Shown here in pieces: positions 1-10,544 of a stretch of 64,000 bases of DNA. The position numbers and the translations under genes were made by a program. Source of the DNA: Manduca sexta (Eukaryota; Arthropoda; Insecta; Lepidoptera; Sphingidae); contig NC_051124.1 of NCBI RefSeq assembly GCF_014839805.1, positions 9,052,001 through 9,116,000 of the forward strand, in the 5' to 3' direction. Each line of letters starts with the position of its first letter. Position 1 is the stretch's first letter. The notes below the pieces were generated by a model, which was given only the letters and a program-made list of their open reading frames with translations, did not search any database and had not been told where the DNA came from.

Positions 1-337
1 CGTCAGCCAAGTCAGGAGCCAAGTAAACGCAGGAGATATAGCGCAAAAGTGTGTGCGAAACAGGTGCACTCTCTGTTCCTTCATTCTCATAGTCCGATGA
101 GACGCAACCCGATGACCGGAGAGAGATCAGGCGCAGGACGAACGGCTCTACTTGCTTTCCAAGGCACGGGGTTATCACACCGCCAACCTCCTGATTTCCT
201 GCGACTGAGTAATTTTTTAAGATGGAAAACCCAGTCATAATCATTTTGGACCGACTCGGGATTCGAATCCAGGACCTCAGTAGTACCTCTAGTAGTCGTA
301 CTCGTACCGTGTACAATTACAACTAGGCCACCGAGAT
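1..337 (-). mobile_element. SINE-C, long tRNA-headed SINE (HaSE-like)
   Basis: On the minus strand this starts with a tRNA-like head (CTCGGTGGCCTAGTTGTAAT near 337) and has a polymerase III B-box-like GGATTCGAATCC near 265-255. A body follows with the recognisable lepidopteran wording about CCGGTCATCGGGTTGCG and ATAGTCCGATGAG, here read on the plus strand at about 92-120. The left edge is cut by the window. A second, shorter copy lies at 31930-32195. The long minus frame across it is a chance frame. I recognise the repeat as a common lepidopteran SINE of the HaSE type from memory; the exact family name is uncertain. Confidence 0.75.
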
Positions 338-493
338 AGTCAACTTTGTGAATTATCGTTTGCTTTAACGATGAATAAAAACATCGTGAAGAAATCTGCA
401 TACCTGAGAAGTTCTCCATAGGAATTATGAGAATGTGTAAAGTCAGCCAATCCGCAGTAGACCAGCGTTGTGAACTAAGGCCTAATACATGAA
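338..493 (+). mobile_element. SINE-A body, 5' and 3' truncated
   Basis: The stretch from GTGAATTATCG through AAACATCGTGAAGAAATCTG to GAACTAAGGCCTAAT matches the body of SINE-A, whose full copies are at 3367, 15169, 22006 and 35700. The tRNA head and the GCAGTGGG tail are both absent. It abuts SINE-C directly, so one inserted in or recombined with the other. Confidence 0.8.
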
Positions 494-732
494 CCACGAA
501 GGCTGCAGTCAGTTTTATTTCCACATAGAATGTATATCACGTTTTGCCTGAATGCCAAATATGCCTTGTGCATCACTAAGCCGTCAATCTGGATTGTTGT
601 CAAATCACAACAGTCGTTAAGCCATGTCAGAAGCTGTATTGTAAGTCCTTCTGACACTGGCTCACTGGTCTGGAAAATGCATCCGTCGACCAATGCACAA
701 TAGTCCGCAGTTACGTAACATTTTACAAGGTT
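475..732 (-). CDS. Possible Cys-rich exon or pseudo-exon, unrecognised
   Basis: An 85-codon frame is open from a stop near 735 down to a TAG at 475-477. I do not recognise it. Its product is protein-like rather than AT-run-like: it holds eight cysteines, a WLNDCCDL stretch in the middle and an LCGNKTDCSLRGSC end that resembles the spacing of an EGF-type half. Base composition is less AT-rich than the flanks. The last five codons run into the truncated SINE-A. No good methionine start is present, so if real it would be an internal exon; candidate splice sites are weak. It could equally be a decayed transposon frame or chance. No function is proposed. Confidence 0.2.
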   Translation of the reverse strand, partial: NLVKCYVTADYCALVDGCIFQTSEPVSEGLTIQLLTWLNDCCDLTTIQIDGLVMHKAYLAFRQNVIYILCGNKTDCSLRGSCIRP

Positions 733-739
733 TTACTTC

Positions 740-1390
740 ATGTAACTTTATGCTAGATATTTTTAATATTGTTTATCTTAAAATTACTGGTTGTACTATA
801 TTACATTTATACTCACAAAGGTTCATGCCTTTATACTCGAAAGTGTAAGCAGGCGTATAAGAAACGAACCTAACGTCATGTGAGGAACAAATTTATTCGT
901 ATTTATATTCTTCGTATAGAAATACAAATTTTATTTGCCAAAAAAAGATAATTAAACCTGAATCCAGTGACGTTATAGTTCACTGCATAAATACGCTATC
1001 AAAGAGGCAGCTATTTAAATTATATTTATTTCTATAAGACATAGCTTAATCATAATACTTTAAACCTTGAAGTCTAAAATGCCATACTTTTTAATCGAAA
1101 ATGTAGTAGATTTATTCACAATAAACAGAGGCAATTTACAGAATTAATATATCACTCGGATGTATGGAACTCCTCCTTCTACATTACTTTATAAAATATT
1201 GCTTAGAAGTTGGTAAAACCTCGGTACTTCTACGAGCGGTGAGCGTTGTTGAAACTTTATTTTTAAATGTGAGTCTTGAGTTAAAGTGACGAAGATATAT
1301 TTTCATGTCTCATCTGCTCGCTTGAAGCGTTTGTAAGATACACAAAAAAAGTGGCTTCTAAACAACTACAAAGTAAGTAATTTTTGACTT
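740..1390. other. AT-rich DNA, nothing recognised
   Basis: No gene, repeat family or long inverted repeat was found between the possible exon and the minus-strand retroposon at 1395. Confidence 0.5.
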
Positions 1391-1394
1391 AACA

Positions 1395-1645
1395 GTTACG
1401 GTTTTTTTTATTGCTTTGAATGACGAGACGAGCTTGCCGTTCACCTGATGGTGAGCGAAATGACCGCCCATAAACAGTAGAAACACCATCCAACACCTTG
1501 AATTACAAAGTGTTGTTCGGTATTCCACCGCGTTCGCCATCCTGAGACATGAGATGTTAAGCCTTATTATTATGTCCAGTAGTTACACTGGCTACAATGT
1601 CATTCAAACCGAAACACAACTGACTACACACAATTGCTTGAGGCT
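1395..1645 (-). mobile_element. GGTGGT-head retroposon type E, 5' truncated
   Basis: Read on the minus strand it contains TGTGTAGTCAGTTGTG, CATTGTAGCCAGTGTAAC, the CATGTCTCAGGATGGCGA segment, GTTTCTACTGTTTATGGGCG, and ends CGTCATTCAAAGCAATAAAA. It lacks the first 70 or so bases present at 28920 and 54427. The short plus-strand poly-T at about 1404 is the poly-A tail of the element. Type E is a frequent lepidopteran SINE-like repeat. Confidence 0.8.
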
Positions 1646-1649
1646 TATT

Positions 1650-2145
1650 AAGAATAAAAAATAAGAGGAAAATTATTTATTCTATTTATAATAAAAAATA
1701 TATTTTACAATAAATATATTTTTTGAAATCCCTTGCTTTTCTCCCATCTTGTTTATAAGTCGTCTAAAATCTATCAACCTGACTGAAATCAGTCCCTATA
1801 AATTGGTATTTGAGAATGATAAATATTTTACTAAATTTTAGCTCTATTCAAAGCTGATTTATCATTTGACAGATTCCTTTTATCCTTAAACGTTTATCGT
1901 ACAAATAACTCTGATATTTTGACAGTTTTCATAAAGATTACATTTATGTCAAATACATTTTAAGACTACTGTTTAGTTTTGTTGTTTTATAACAAAACTT
2001 GTTTTCAACGTTACATATTATGCTGTCTTACTTTCTGCCCTTATGCTGCTGTAATATGGGATCAAGGCCGAATATTTTTGTACGCATGACAAGAATTATC
2101 AACCTGGAACTATGTAACATAAAGCACATTACGATAGTCTGTCAC
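1650..2145. other. AT-rich DNA, nothing recognised
   Basis: Runs of A and T around 1660-1720 and no recognisable repeat or coding frame. Confidence 0.5.
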
Positions 2146-2148
2146 TTC

Positions 2149-2209
2149 ATTGTGATTAGTCGAGAGACTAGCATGTGACTCATTCATTAATCTCTCGACA
2201 AATCACAAT
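2149..2209. repeat. Inverted repeat, 19-bp arms
   Basis: Arm ATTGTGATTAGTCGAGAGA (2149-2167) is repeated inverted at 2191-2209 with one mismatch and a 23-base loop. A 14-bp palindrome with an E-box follows at 2222-2235. No transposon signature was seen around it. Confidence 0.8.
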
Positions 2210-2221
2210 CATAACAATAAA

Positions 2222-2235
2222 ACGACACGTGTCGT
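2222..2235. promoter_or_regulatory. 14-bp palindrome ACGACACGTGTCGT with CACGTG E-box
   Basis: The sequence is a perfect palindrome centred on CACGTG, the core bound by bHLH factors such as CLOCK/CYCLE or Myc/Max. Binding is not shown; it may be a chance site. Confidence 0.25.
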
Positions 2236-2384
2236 GTTTGTTATGCCATATTTTTGGGAGCACGCTTCGTTTTATGAGCGTCGGTGTCCCTGAAGAATCT
2301 CTTCAATTCCTCCAACTTTTAGAGGAGTCAGTACCGAGTGTATCGTTATAGAAACCTACAAATTATTCGACTAAGGAATCGACA

Positions 2385-2515
2385 TATTCCGGCAAAATTG
2401 TGTAGAGTAGCGAGGGATATTCATCTCTCGTCAGTTGACACTCTATCTGGACCCTACTCTTACCATTAGGTGGTGTGGAACCATGTTGCTGTACCCATAT
2501 AACAAAAAACCTAGA
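2385..2515 (+). mobile_element. GGTGGT-head retroposon type D, 3' half, degraded
   Basis: Aligns by eye with the 3' half of type D (best copies 23880, 28262, 62672): AATTGTGTAGAGTAGCGAGG, CATCTCTCGTCAGTTGACA, then CTTACCATTAGGTGGTGTGG and a short A-rich end CCCATATAACAAAAAA. The 5' half is missing or diverged. Confidence 0.65.
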
Positions 2516-2519
2516 CCTT

Positions 2520-3360
2520 TCAGTACACAATGTTGGAAATCATCTTATAGGCGACAATTTATTGTACAACACTGTTGGAAAATAAACATTATATTTTATC
2601 GCTTCCTATATGACCGCACCTTTACTCCGTATATTATGATAATCCGTGAAAGTTTGAAGCGAGTGTAAGTTTCACCAGTATTTTATAAAACGTGTTCGCA
2701 TACGTCTAGTGCTTAGAAATATGGTTTTAAACGCCTACACTTTGAAAGTATATATTTACTTTAAGTTACAGTCAATGTTATTTTCTATCATTTCAAGTAT
2801 TTTTAACCAGTCTATATTTAAATAATTAGAATTGGAATAAAATATATGTCTCATTTAGACGGACCAATTATTGCTAGCAATAACAGTTTTTATGGTTTCG
2901 TACCTCAAAATGGAATCCTATGGGATTACATTGTTGTCCATCAGCCAAGACCCTTTTTCTGAGGAACGCGTTATATTAAATACTCGGGTCTACGATCTGT
3001 TTTAACAGTGAAAAAACGTAGATTAAATAGCAACGCGATCAAAAGTTATGACCGCTTATGTTGCACAATTTCAAATTGTTTTATTTCACAAGGGAATAAA
3101 ACCTACATGGTACTTACAGTGGACCTAGATCATAAAATTTGGCTAGAAGCAATGTCTTAAAGCACAAGTAAAAATCTCTTCTGTTTGAATATTTTTCAAA
3201 ATACTCGTCTACGTCAATACGGGTGAGAATTGCCTTGCGATTGCTTTTGTATAGACGAGGTAACATTTTAAAGCTATATTTGCGTATGATTATTAATAAC
3301 AATGGTTTATCTGTTTAATTAAGACTTTATTAGTAATCATATTTGTTGTGAGCTAAATGT
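2520..3360. other. Unique AT-rich DNA
   Basis: No family recognised and no plausible coding frame. Open frames at 2435-2668 and 3114-3302 are short and cross repeat edges or AT-rich sequence. Confidence 0.5.
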
Positions 3361-3366
3361 TAATAA

Positions 3367-3692
3367 TGGCGATAGCCTAGTTGGGTGTGGAACGGTCTGC
3401 CAAGACGAATGTCCGCAGGTTCAAATCCCAACGGCACACACCTCTGACTTTTCTAAAAAATCATGTGTGTATTCTTTGTGAATTTATCGTTCGCTTTAAC
3501 GGTGAAGGAAAACATCGTGAGGAAACCTGCACATCCGAGAAGTTCTCTATAGGAATTTCGAAGGTGTGTGAAGTCTACCAATCCGCACTAGGCCAGCGTG
3601 GTGGACTAAGGCTTAATCCCTCTCAGTAGTAGAAGAGGGCCGTGCTCAGCAGTGGGCAAGTATATAATACAGGGCTGATATTATTAAACGTT
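3367..3692 (+). mobile_element. SINE-A, full copy
   Basis: Starts with the tRNA-like head GGCGATAGCCTAGTTGGGTG, which carries an A-box-like TAGCCTAGTTGG, followed by a B-box GGTTCAAATCCC at about 3419-3430. The body has AAACATCGTGAGGAAACCTG, then GCACTAGGCCAGCGTGGTGG and CTCTCAGTAGTAGAAGAGGG. The tail GCAGTGGGCAAGTATATAAT and CAGGGCTGATATTATT ends in a simple repeat. The tail matches the RTE LINE end at 19180. The 82-codon frame across it is not a gene. Confidence 0.9.
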
Positions 3693-3694
3693 AA

Positions 3695-4060
3695 TTATTA
3701 AAGTTACATAACTCGCAACGCATTACCTATGATATTATAGTAAGTGAGGTTTCCTAATTAATTATTATATTTTTTTTAATAATCTCATTAGACTAGACTT
3801 TAGTGGCAATGTAAAATTAAATTAAACTATAACGATCTTTCATATTAGTGCACGAAACGGTGGTATGACAGGCTCTATCACTCCATGCGACGGAAACCAT
3901 ATCATCAAGCCAGGGATATTTTAGTTATCTGTCCTAATCCCCTAAAAACAAGGTGCAAAGTTAATGTGCAATTTGTTACTTTGTTTTTAGACATCATCAG
4001 ACTACATTTTAGTCCACTTACACATAGACGTACTGCAATACGCCATTTAATTTTCAGCGT
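3695..4060. other. AT-rich DNA, nothing recognised
   Basis: Short poly-T and A-rich stretches; no repeat family or gene identified. Confidence 0.5.
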
Positions 4061-4064
4061 CGTG

Positions 4065-4295
4065 GATATTTTAGTCCATTTGAAAATAGGCCTCTTCCAA
4101 TACACGCCATTTCTTCCGGTTTTCGGCCTGTCACATCCAGTTTCCGCCAGTGATTTTCGCACATCGTCTATCCATCTAGCTGGAGGGCGTACACTAAGCT
4201 TTCTAACTCGTTGTCTCCCCTCAAGAACTTGTTTACCCCAGTGGTTGTCAGTTCTTCGAGAGATATGACCAGCCCACTGCCACTTCGACTTACAA
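4065..4295 (-). pseudogene. RTE-type LINE, C-terminal fragment of reverse transcriptase ORF
   Basis: The minus strand translates through WQWAGHISRRTDNHWGKQ, VLEGRQRVRKLS and PPARWMDDVRKSLAETGCDR. This is the familiar end of the endonuclease-reverse transcriptase protein of lepidopteran RTE-like LINEs (usual wording KWAGHIARRTDGRW...RPPTRWTDDL). Only this C-terminal part is present, as expected for a 5'-truncated, dead insertion. The long plus-strand frame across it is antisense and meaningless. Confidence 0.85.
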
Positions 4296-4299
4296 TATT

Positions 4300-5640
4300 A
4301 TGTGCTATGTATGTTGTATTTAGTAATTTATCAAATCCAAATTCAAAAAATCAATATTCATTGTTATTGTAATTTTGAATAAACTTATTATTAAATTAAA
4401 AACCATAAAAAACGGCTAATCACCCATTAACTAAAGTAATATGCGTAATTATATGCCTAACTCTAGTAATGTTTTAAATGAAATTCAACTGATGAAACTA
4501 TGCAGCGAAACCGTTCGAAAGTCACGTAGGAGTTAAGTCGAGAGAGCCATTAGTCCTCCCCTCTCCTTGTTCCCCTGATGTCTGCCATTACTTAGTGCAT
4601 CCACCCTTGAGTGAAACATGTAATGGCAAAAATTTTAAATCAAACATATTGGGTTTTAATTAAGGGTTTTATTGTACTAGTCTTGCTCGCGGCTTCGTTG
4701 ACATGGAATTATATTTGTGACAAACATAAAGAATAACTTATGGCCTTTCTTGAGTTTAAAACTAACTTTATAAAAAACACTCACTTTGTTTCCATTAACA
4801 GTTAAACACGACACCTAGGGCTCAAACAAAAAAATCCCGAATTATTTTCACCACACGTGACCTAGCGTCAGATGTTGAAAATAAAAAAAAATAATAAAAA
4901 AAAACATACTGTGCGTGCTGCATCATGAAAGTAGAAAGAGACAAAGCTCAGACGATATAAAAGCAACTTAAATTACTTAAACAATGAATAACATTTCTCT
5001 TGTTCTGCATAAATTCACTATAACTCAACCATGGACTAGCATTTAACCAATAAAAGACAAGGAAAGAGAAATAAATAATTTACATAAACCCGAAACGTTA
5101 CGAAACAAATTAGCAAATTAAATTTTATGTGGAAAGGAAAAACTTCCTCCAAGTTACAAATTAACACCGAGTCTTTTATGAAGACAACAAAAATACTTTT
5201 CAAAGAATCGAATTCGGAACGAGTAGATTTGCATGCCGTCCGAGTTTTGTTTAATGATGGTATTTCGTACTTTCGGCTTTATTATTTTACAATTTATTTG
5301 AGGAAATAAAATCTACACCTTTATCTCTAAATGGTCAGAGAGGGACGCGAATATCGCTATTCGGTTTCCGTCCTATGGCGTGAACAAAAGCGAATTTATA
5401 CTATAATAGGAAAAAATTATAATCATGAAAAAATGTACAGCAGCAACGCGTGGTCAACATTCGTATTTTGGACATATTTCTGGCCATTTGAAAAGTAAAA
5501 CTACACTTTTTAAAAACTATCTTCCTGACGCGAAACATTTGTGGATAAAACACCACACACGATGCGACAGTAGCACGAACTGTCCTGTCAAATTATAATA
5601 CCACAAACTCGAACGTTTTTCGATTGTTCGGCACCGACGC
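4300..5640. other. Unique AT-rich DNA
   Basis: Contains A-rich runs near 4880 and 4910. No recognisable transposon, RNA gene or coding exon. Confidence 0.5.
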
Positions 5641-5649
5641 ACCCTTTTA

Positions 5650-5728
5650 CAATATCCACAATCGGATTTGTCGTGTTAATTCGTTGGACAATATCCATGA
5701 TCGGGTTTGTCATATTAATTCGTTGAGA
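5650..5728. repeat. 39-bp tandem duplication
   Basis: Two head-to-tail units, CAATATCCACAATCGGATTT... and CAATATCCATGATCGGGTTT..., each ending in TTAATTCGTTG. The second unit begins 39 bases after the first (5650, 5689). Differences at several positions show it is not very recent. Confidence 0.85.
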
Positions 5729-5729
5729 C

Positions 5730-6215
5730 AGTTTGTGCGACGGTCGCGCAGTATGTAGCCTTATATATCTCGGAGTAGGATATGGACCCACTATCTGACA
5801 AGCTTATCGCTCTCTACATCACAGAACCCGCCAGTACACATGTATACAGTATACTATACGTGGGTTAATTGTTTGAGACGTAGGTTGTTATTGTTGTCTT
5901 TCGGTATCGTAGGTAGTACATAAAAAAATATTATTTAATTTACCGCCGTTAAGTTAATCAACTAGTTTGTGAAACAACGTTCGTGTTTTAATACCAAACC
6001 TTAGTGTTTTCTATAAGAATTTTTATTTTATAATATGGGGTATCCGAATTAGGGAGCCATGGGCTACCATTGTGGATGAAATGCTTAATTTAAACCAGCT
6101 TAAACTCAAATCGCTGCCCTAAATTTCTGATGACTTCATTCTCTCACAGTGGCCGTCTTAAGCCAAGGTTCGTTTCGTTACATAGTTGCCCTCAGCATGG
6201 TCACTTAACGTAATT
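5730..6215. other. Unique DNA, nothing recognised
   Basis: No family identified between the tandem duplication and the next retroposon. Confidence 0.5.
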
Positions 6216-6216
6216 T

Positions 6217-6452
6217 GCTGGTGATAGGATTTATTTAATATCCGCCGGGATATTGACCACCGTACACAAGATGTTAAAACCCGCCTCATTTGTCCACGTA
6301 AGAGTGTCGCGTTCCGGGATCAGCCTGTGTATATCCGTCATAATTGTGTTGACTGCTGAGGGATAATCATCTCTCGTTAGTCAACATTCTATGGGATCCC
6401 ACTTCACTCATAAGGTGCTGAAGGGTCATTTTGCTGTGCACGTAAATAAAAC
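6217..6452 (+). mobile_element. GGTGGT-head retroposon type D
   Basis: Begins TTTGCTGGTGATAGGAT, continues ATATCCGCCGGGATATTGAC, CCACCGTACACAAGATGTTA, TGTCGCGTTCCGGGATCAGC and CATCTCTCGTTAGTCAACAT, and ends with ACTCATAAGGTGCTGAAGGG and a short A-rich tail. About a dozen bases of the ACAGGCCGG segment are deleted. Type D copies recur about twelve times in the window. Confidence 0.85.
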
Positions 6453-6454
6453 TT

Positions 6455-7560
6455 AAAGGGGTTCGAACGCCTAAAGCGTTCACCCGAAAGACCGGTGTGG
6501 CTAAAAAGACAGACTCGCGTTAAGATGCTAGTCGTAGGGACCATATTAAAAAGTGATTGCTAAAGATCTGTATCTAATAGTATAAACAATAAAATATTAT
6601 ATTTAATAAATAAAAAAAAATATATAGTATTTTAAATTCATAAATGCATTTGACGTTGATCGGTGATATTAGAATCTTCTCGAAGTATTTGAGGCTTTGT
6701 GCAGTAGCCGTTATTTCGCTTCTGACGTCGACGAGAGCTTAACGTGCTTCCCCAGGTGGCGAGAGGCTCAGGAATTTAAAAGCATTGAATAGACTCTCCC
6801 ATGTCAGCTCAACTGAGTGGTTGACAATTTCAACAAAGCATATGTACGAAATTAATTGCATGAAATATATATTTATTTTCTTTTTTAATTATTTCTTTTG
6901 TGTATTTTGTATTTTGTATTTGTAGAGATTGGACTGATTATGTGTTCACAGGGTTGAACGCTTTAGAAAGAAAAAAGCAACTGTTTGGCCAACAACTGTC
7001 TTTTCCGTAAGACTGGAGTGTAGACTTTGCTGTCTATTTCACACTCTTGTGCCTTAAATTCCTTATTAACTCTGGCATAGGAATATTCAACTCTCCATCA
7101 AATGCGCGATAATCGAAAAAATATTATCGTAAATGCCACACAAAACATTTTTTTCTACTGACATTATTTTATAAACATGTTAACAATGAATTAAATGTTA
7201 CGATACAAAAACGTCGACTAATTCTCTTGAAATTTTTAGACTTCCCTATAATATTTATGATTAAAATTATTCTCGAATCATAATTCCACTAATTCACATA
7301 AACTAAACTCTACATCAAACCATACAATTTATATTCCCAAGGAACATTCCCTAACTTCGAAACTTCATCCCATAACATTTAAATCCTAATTAACACTTAA
7401 CGTTTAAAGATAGTAATTAATTTTAAAGACAGTGAGTGAGAGTCGATAATCGTTATTGAAACACTTTCCATCCCACTTAATATCAACAATGAAGCCCCTT
7501 GTATAGCGATAGAGGACAATGGTTCTCAAAGGTTGACAATTCCATTTTATGAAATAACTT
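6455..7560. other. AT-rich DNA, nothing recognised
   Basis: No gene or named repeat seen. A small hairpin GAACGCCTAAAGCGTTC is present near 6463-6479. Confidence 0.5.
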
Positions 7561-7564
7561 TTTT

Positions 7565-7625
7565 ATTACCTCCAAGACAAAAGAGCTAACGGCTCAGCTG
7601 ATGGTAAGTGGTTGGTAGGTACATT
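7565..7625 (+). mobile_element. Short fragment of a lepidopteran retroposon (CTGATGGTAAGTG motif)
   Basis: GAGCTAACGGCTCAGCTGATGG followed by TAAGTGGTTGG resembles the 'GACGGCTCACCTGATGGTAAGTG' wording found in many lepidopteran short retroposons. Too short for a firm family assignment. Confidence 0.35.
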
Positions 7626-7948
7626 TTTTGATTACCTATTCTTACTTAGAAGGCTGAAGGCAAAAAACTAAACAACTGAACAGATTTTCATACGGTTTTT
7701 ACCAACGAAGGAATCGCTAGTTTATTATAATAAGCAGTTAATTTCATTGCATGAAATCCAACTAAGATAATAATGACCATGCTAATTCTGCTGCTCTCAA
7801 AAATTCCAAATAAACCAGTGTTGACTATACCATACTGATTGAAACCTAGACAATACCCGTATATCCTAGTTAGATTAAATTTAATTGTAAAAAATCCACA
7901 AATATGTTATCCCTCTTGGGTTTCTCAAATTATTATTAACTTACTATT

Positions 7949-8155
7949 TAATGATTTCTTATGATTACGCAAATGTTAGACATTAAAATTAAACTGTTTT
8001 TCGAAATTAATCGCGGTTTTTGTATTTCTTAATTTTCACCCGACTTTTCGAAGACTGGTTACTATGAAGGCTGAAAAGTCTTCGAAACGTCGGGAGAAAA
8101 TTAAGATTTATATAAAACCGCGATAAAATCTTAACAATAGTTTAATTTTAATAAC
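7949..8155. mobile_element. Fold-back element H (long inverted repeat)
   Basis: Outer left end AATGATTTCTTATG; the arms AATTAAACTGTTTTTCGAAA...CGCGGTTTTT...TTAATTTTCACCCGAC and their inverted partner pair across a centre at about 8065. The right arm carries CTTCGAAACGTCGGGAG and ATAAAACCGCGATAAAAT. Eight further copies or parts occur at 12596, 18925, 46850, 47495, 49980, 52040 and 59470, and a sequence-unrelated but similarly built one at 28591. No coding capacity and no terminal features that identify a superfamily. Confidence 0.8.
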
Positions 8156-8159
8156 TAAC

Positions 8160-9020
8160 TATATATTTTAGTCAGCCGAGTGAAGAATAACATCTCGTGA
8201 TATTTTAGAAACTTTCAAATGGTCTTATAGGGCGATGCCCTTTTGAGAACTAAATTCACTAACTTAATACAGTAAAGATCTCTCGTGTTCAATCCAAACC
8301 GTCGCTCTTCACGGACCATTTGGCTGGATCAAGAACGATCTCTCAAACGCAAAGGATTCTGTAGACATCAATTCGCGAAATCTCGTTATTATCCTACCAA
8401 ATTAATATGGCCTGTGTTTTAATGCTTTTATCTCTGTCTCTATGGGTTATGTAAATTGTTTCGCTTTTGTTTAGCGTTGGATCTTTACAATTGGTTTCCA
8501 TTCTTCGGGTTTGTTTTCCGGCTGAATTGAAATCCATTAGGGGATGTTAAGTGAGGGTCTGTTATTTAATAACTTGGGCTATATTTAATCTTCGGTATTA
8601 TGATGTTAATTTTTTTCTTAGTTATCATCCTTTTCAATGAACAAAACTATCTTTTATATGAACATAAACTTCTTATATCTTTTAATTTCATTTATAATTA
8701 AGGCGAAAAATATCATGCCATTTATGTGCACATTCTTCAGTATTACCAGAGGCGTAAATCAGAGGTCAACGCTTTATTACTGAGGTAATAAACAGCACAG
8801 GTTTGGTAATTACCAAGAAAATGAACGCTCCGTGACCCTCGAGTTAGAATAAAAGCCGGAATACGTGATATTATGGGATTACCAGCGTGTTATGTTAGAG
8901 AACAGGTTTGAAGGCTTAAAAAAATATAATTCTTAACTATTGAAATTTCATCAACCCGAATACAATGGCGGAGAGTTAAAATACTTAGATTTTTTGTGGA
9001 TTAATATTTACTTCCTTTAT
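8160..9020. other. Unique AT-rich DNA
   Basis: No recognised repeat, RNA gene or exon. Confidence 0.5.
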
Positions 9021-9027
9021 TTGCAAA

Positions 9028-9250
9028 TTAGCTTTTGCCCGCGGCTCCACCCACATAGAAAAGTATTTCCGACATTAAAGACCTACTTTATATTTTCTCG
9101 AAATAAAAAGTAGCATATAACACTCAGAAAAAATGTAGCTTCCTAATACAGCATTTTTTTTTAATTTGTTTAGTAGTCCAAAGATTACCACTACATAAGT
9201 TTGTAGGTACAAACAAACTCACAAACTTTTGCTCCTTATAATATGTATCC
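9028..9250 (-). mobile_element. Lep1-type non-autonomous Helitron, decayed
   Basis: The plus strand opens TTAGCTTTTGCCCGCGGCTC (CTAG to TTAG change at the Helitron 3' terminus) and ends with CAAACTTTTGCTCCTTATAA, the reverse of the usual 5' end. This is the CTTTTGCCCGCGGC repeat common in Lepidoptera, attributed to Lep1 Helitrons. No helicase is encoded. Confidence 0.65.
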
Positions 9251-9308
9251 TTTTAATACTCTTCGTGTTTGTTGTCGTTATGGAAACAGGATATATTTCC
9301 TTTCATAC

Positions 9309-9525
9309 TGTCTCGGTGGCGTAGTGGTATTACGATACGACTGCATTGCTAAAGTCTCGAATTCCATCCCCGGGTCGTGCAGAGTCCGGAATTTGTGCCC
9401 AATATAGTGATAGGCTCACTCCCTATCATGGGACGGAATTAACATGGCAAGTGCGTTGACCAGTTGCGTGTCTGCCTACCCTTGGGGATAAAAGGCGTGA
9501 GTGTGTGTATATTACAGTGAAAAGC
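9309..9525 (+). mobile_element. SINE-B, GT-tailed tRNA-headed SINE
   Basis: Head TCTCGGTGGCGTAGTGGTAT, degraded B box, then AGTCCGGAATTTGTGCCCAA, TATAGTGATAGGCTCACTCC, CCTATCATGGGACGGAA and CTTGGGGATAAAAGGCGTGA with a GTGTGTGT tail. A segment after the B box is deleted compared with the full copy at 57945. Confidence 0.85.
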
Positions 9526-9837
9526 GCGTTCGACGTTAAGCCAAACTAAATAAAACCTCTAGCAGCCTGAGAATCCCTGCACAATCGGGGAACAGCCACT
9601 ATTCACACAAAGTGAATAAATAAACAGCCCCATCTCTGTGTGGGGCTTTATGCATTGCCCTAAACCCAAGTTGTATGTTCGCCTTTAAGTACACTTAATT
9701 GACGCTTTACCTAGAATTCTTTGATCAAAAGGAAATTTATATGAGAATATAATATGATTGCAGCTTTCAAGTCATACCAAATAGTATCTGAAATATACTT
9801 GAATGAAATTCTGCTAGCAGCCAACCAGCCCTGTGTA

Positions 9838-10155
9838 TATAATAATGTTAGCCCTGTATTATATACCGTCCCACTGCTGGGCACGGGCCTCCTGTACTGC
9901 TGAAGGATTTGGCCTTAGTCCACCACGCCGACCTAATAGGTCGACTTTACATACCTTCGAAATTATTATAAAAAACTTCTCAGGTATGCAGGTTTTCTCA
10001 CGATGTTTTCCTTCACCGTTAAAGCAAGCCCTAATTAACAAAGAATACACACATAACTTTCGAAAAGTTTAGGTGCGCGCCCTTAGGTTTTGAACCTGCG
10101 GACATTCGTTTCGGCAGTCCGTTCCACTCCCCACTAGGTAGTAGGTTATCACCAC
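9838..10155 (-). mobile_element. SINE-A, near-full copy
   Basis: Plus-strand order is TTAGCCCTGTATTATATACC, CCCACTGCTGGGCACGGGCC, CAGGTATGCAGGTTTTCTCA, GAACCTGCGGACATTCG and the head end CCCACTAGGTAGTAGGTTATC. All segments of SINE-A are present in reverse. Divergence is moderate. Confidence 0.85.
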
Positions 10156-10182
10156 CTCGTGCTTAACGAAATATATACCTGA

Positions 10183-10235
10183 CAGTGGCGGGGGGTCCAT
10201 ATAATCCGATTCTGCCGGCTTCCCTTTATATAGAA
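10183..10235. mobile_element. Left end of CAGTGGCG-TIR MITE, cut by a Helitron
   Basis: CAGTGGCGGGGGGTCCATATA and TCTGCCGGCTTCCCTTTATA match the left end of the MITE at 24916-25077. The match stops exactly at the CTAG of the Helitron that begins at 10236. The right end of the MITE was not found after the Helitron. Confidence 0.65.
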
Positions 10236-10536
10236 CTAGCGACCCGCCACGGCTTCGCACGGGTGCAATGCTGATACTAAATACACTACAGAAAAACTGT
10301 GAACGTTGTATATAAAAACATAGCGGCCCGCTCTGGCTTCGCACGGGTATAACATAACAAAATAACAGTATTTCTCCACTATTTAATGGATGTTATTATA
10401 CATATAAACCTTCCTCTTGAATCACTCTATCTATTAAAAAAAAACGCATCAAAATCCGTTGCGTAGTTTTAAAGATTTAAGCATACAAAGGGACATAGGG
10501 ACAGAGAAAGCGACTTTGTTTTATACTATGTAGTGA
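10236..10536 (-). mobile_element. Helitron family F, non-autonomous
   Basis: On the minus strand it starts TCACTACATAGTATAAAAC and ends GGCGGGTCGCTAG. The flanks are A on the left and T on the right, the Helitron target rule. Two similar copies are at 21418-21719 (minus) and 60792-61091 (plus). Inside, about 90 bases before the end, is a second end-like motif (GCCAGAGCGGGCCGCTATG, plus strand near 10322-10340), as if an older 3' terminus had been passed over. No proteins are encoded. Confidence 0.85.
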
Positions 10537-10544
10537 TGTGCAAC

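Noticed and set aside
87..524. 145-codon minus frame, longest in the window
   Set aside because: It crosses SINE-C and the truncated SINE-A in no consistent order; translation has no protein-like domain.
3419..3430. GGTTCAAATCCC taken as a tRNA gene
   Set aside because: It is the B box of SINE-A; there is no cloverleaf with an acceptor stem, and the same word recurs in other copies.
3885..4268. 127-codon plus frame
   Set aside because: Antisense to the RTE LINE C-terminus, which explains the openness on the minus strand's partner.
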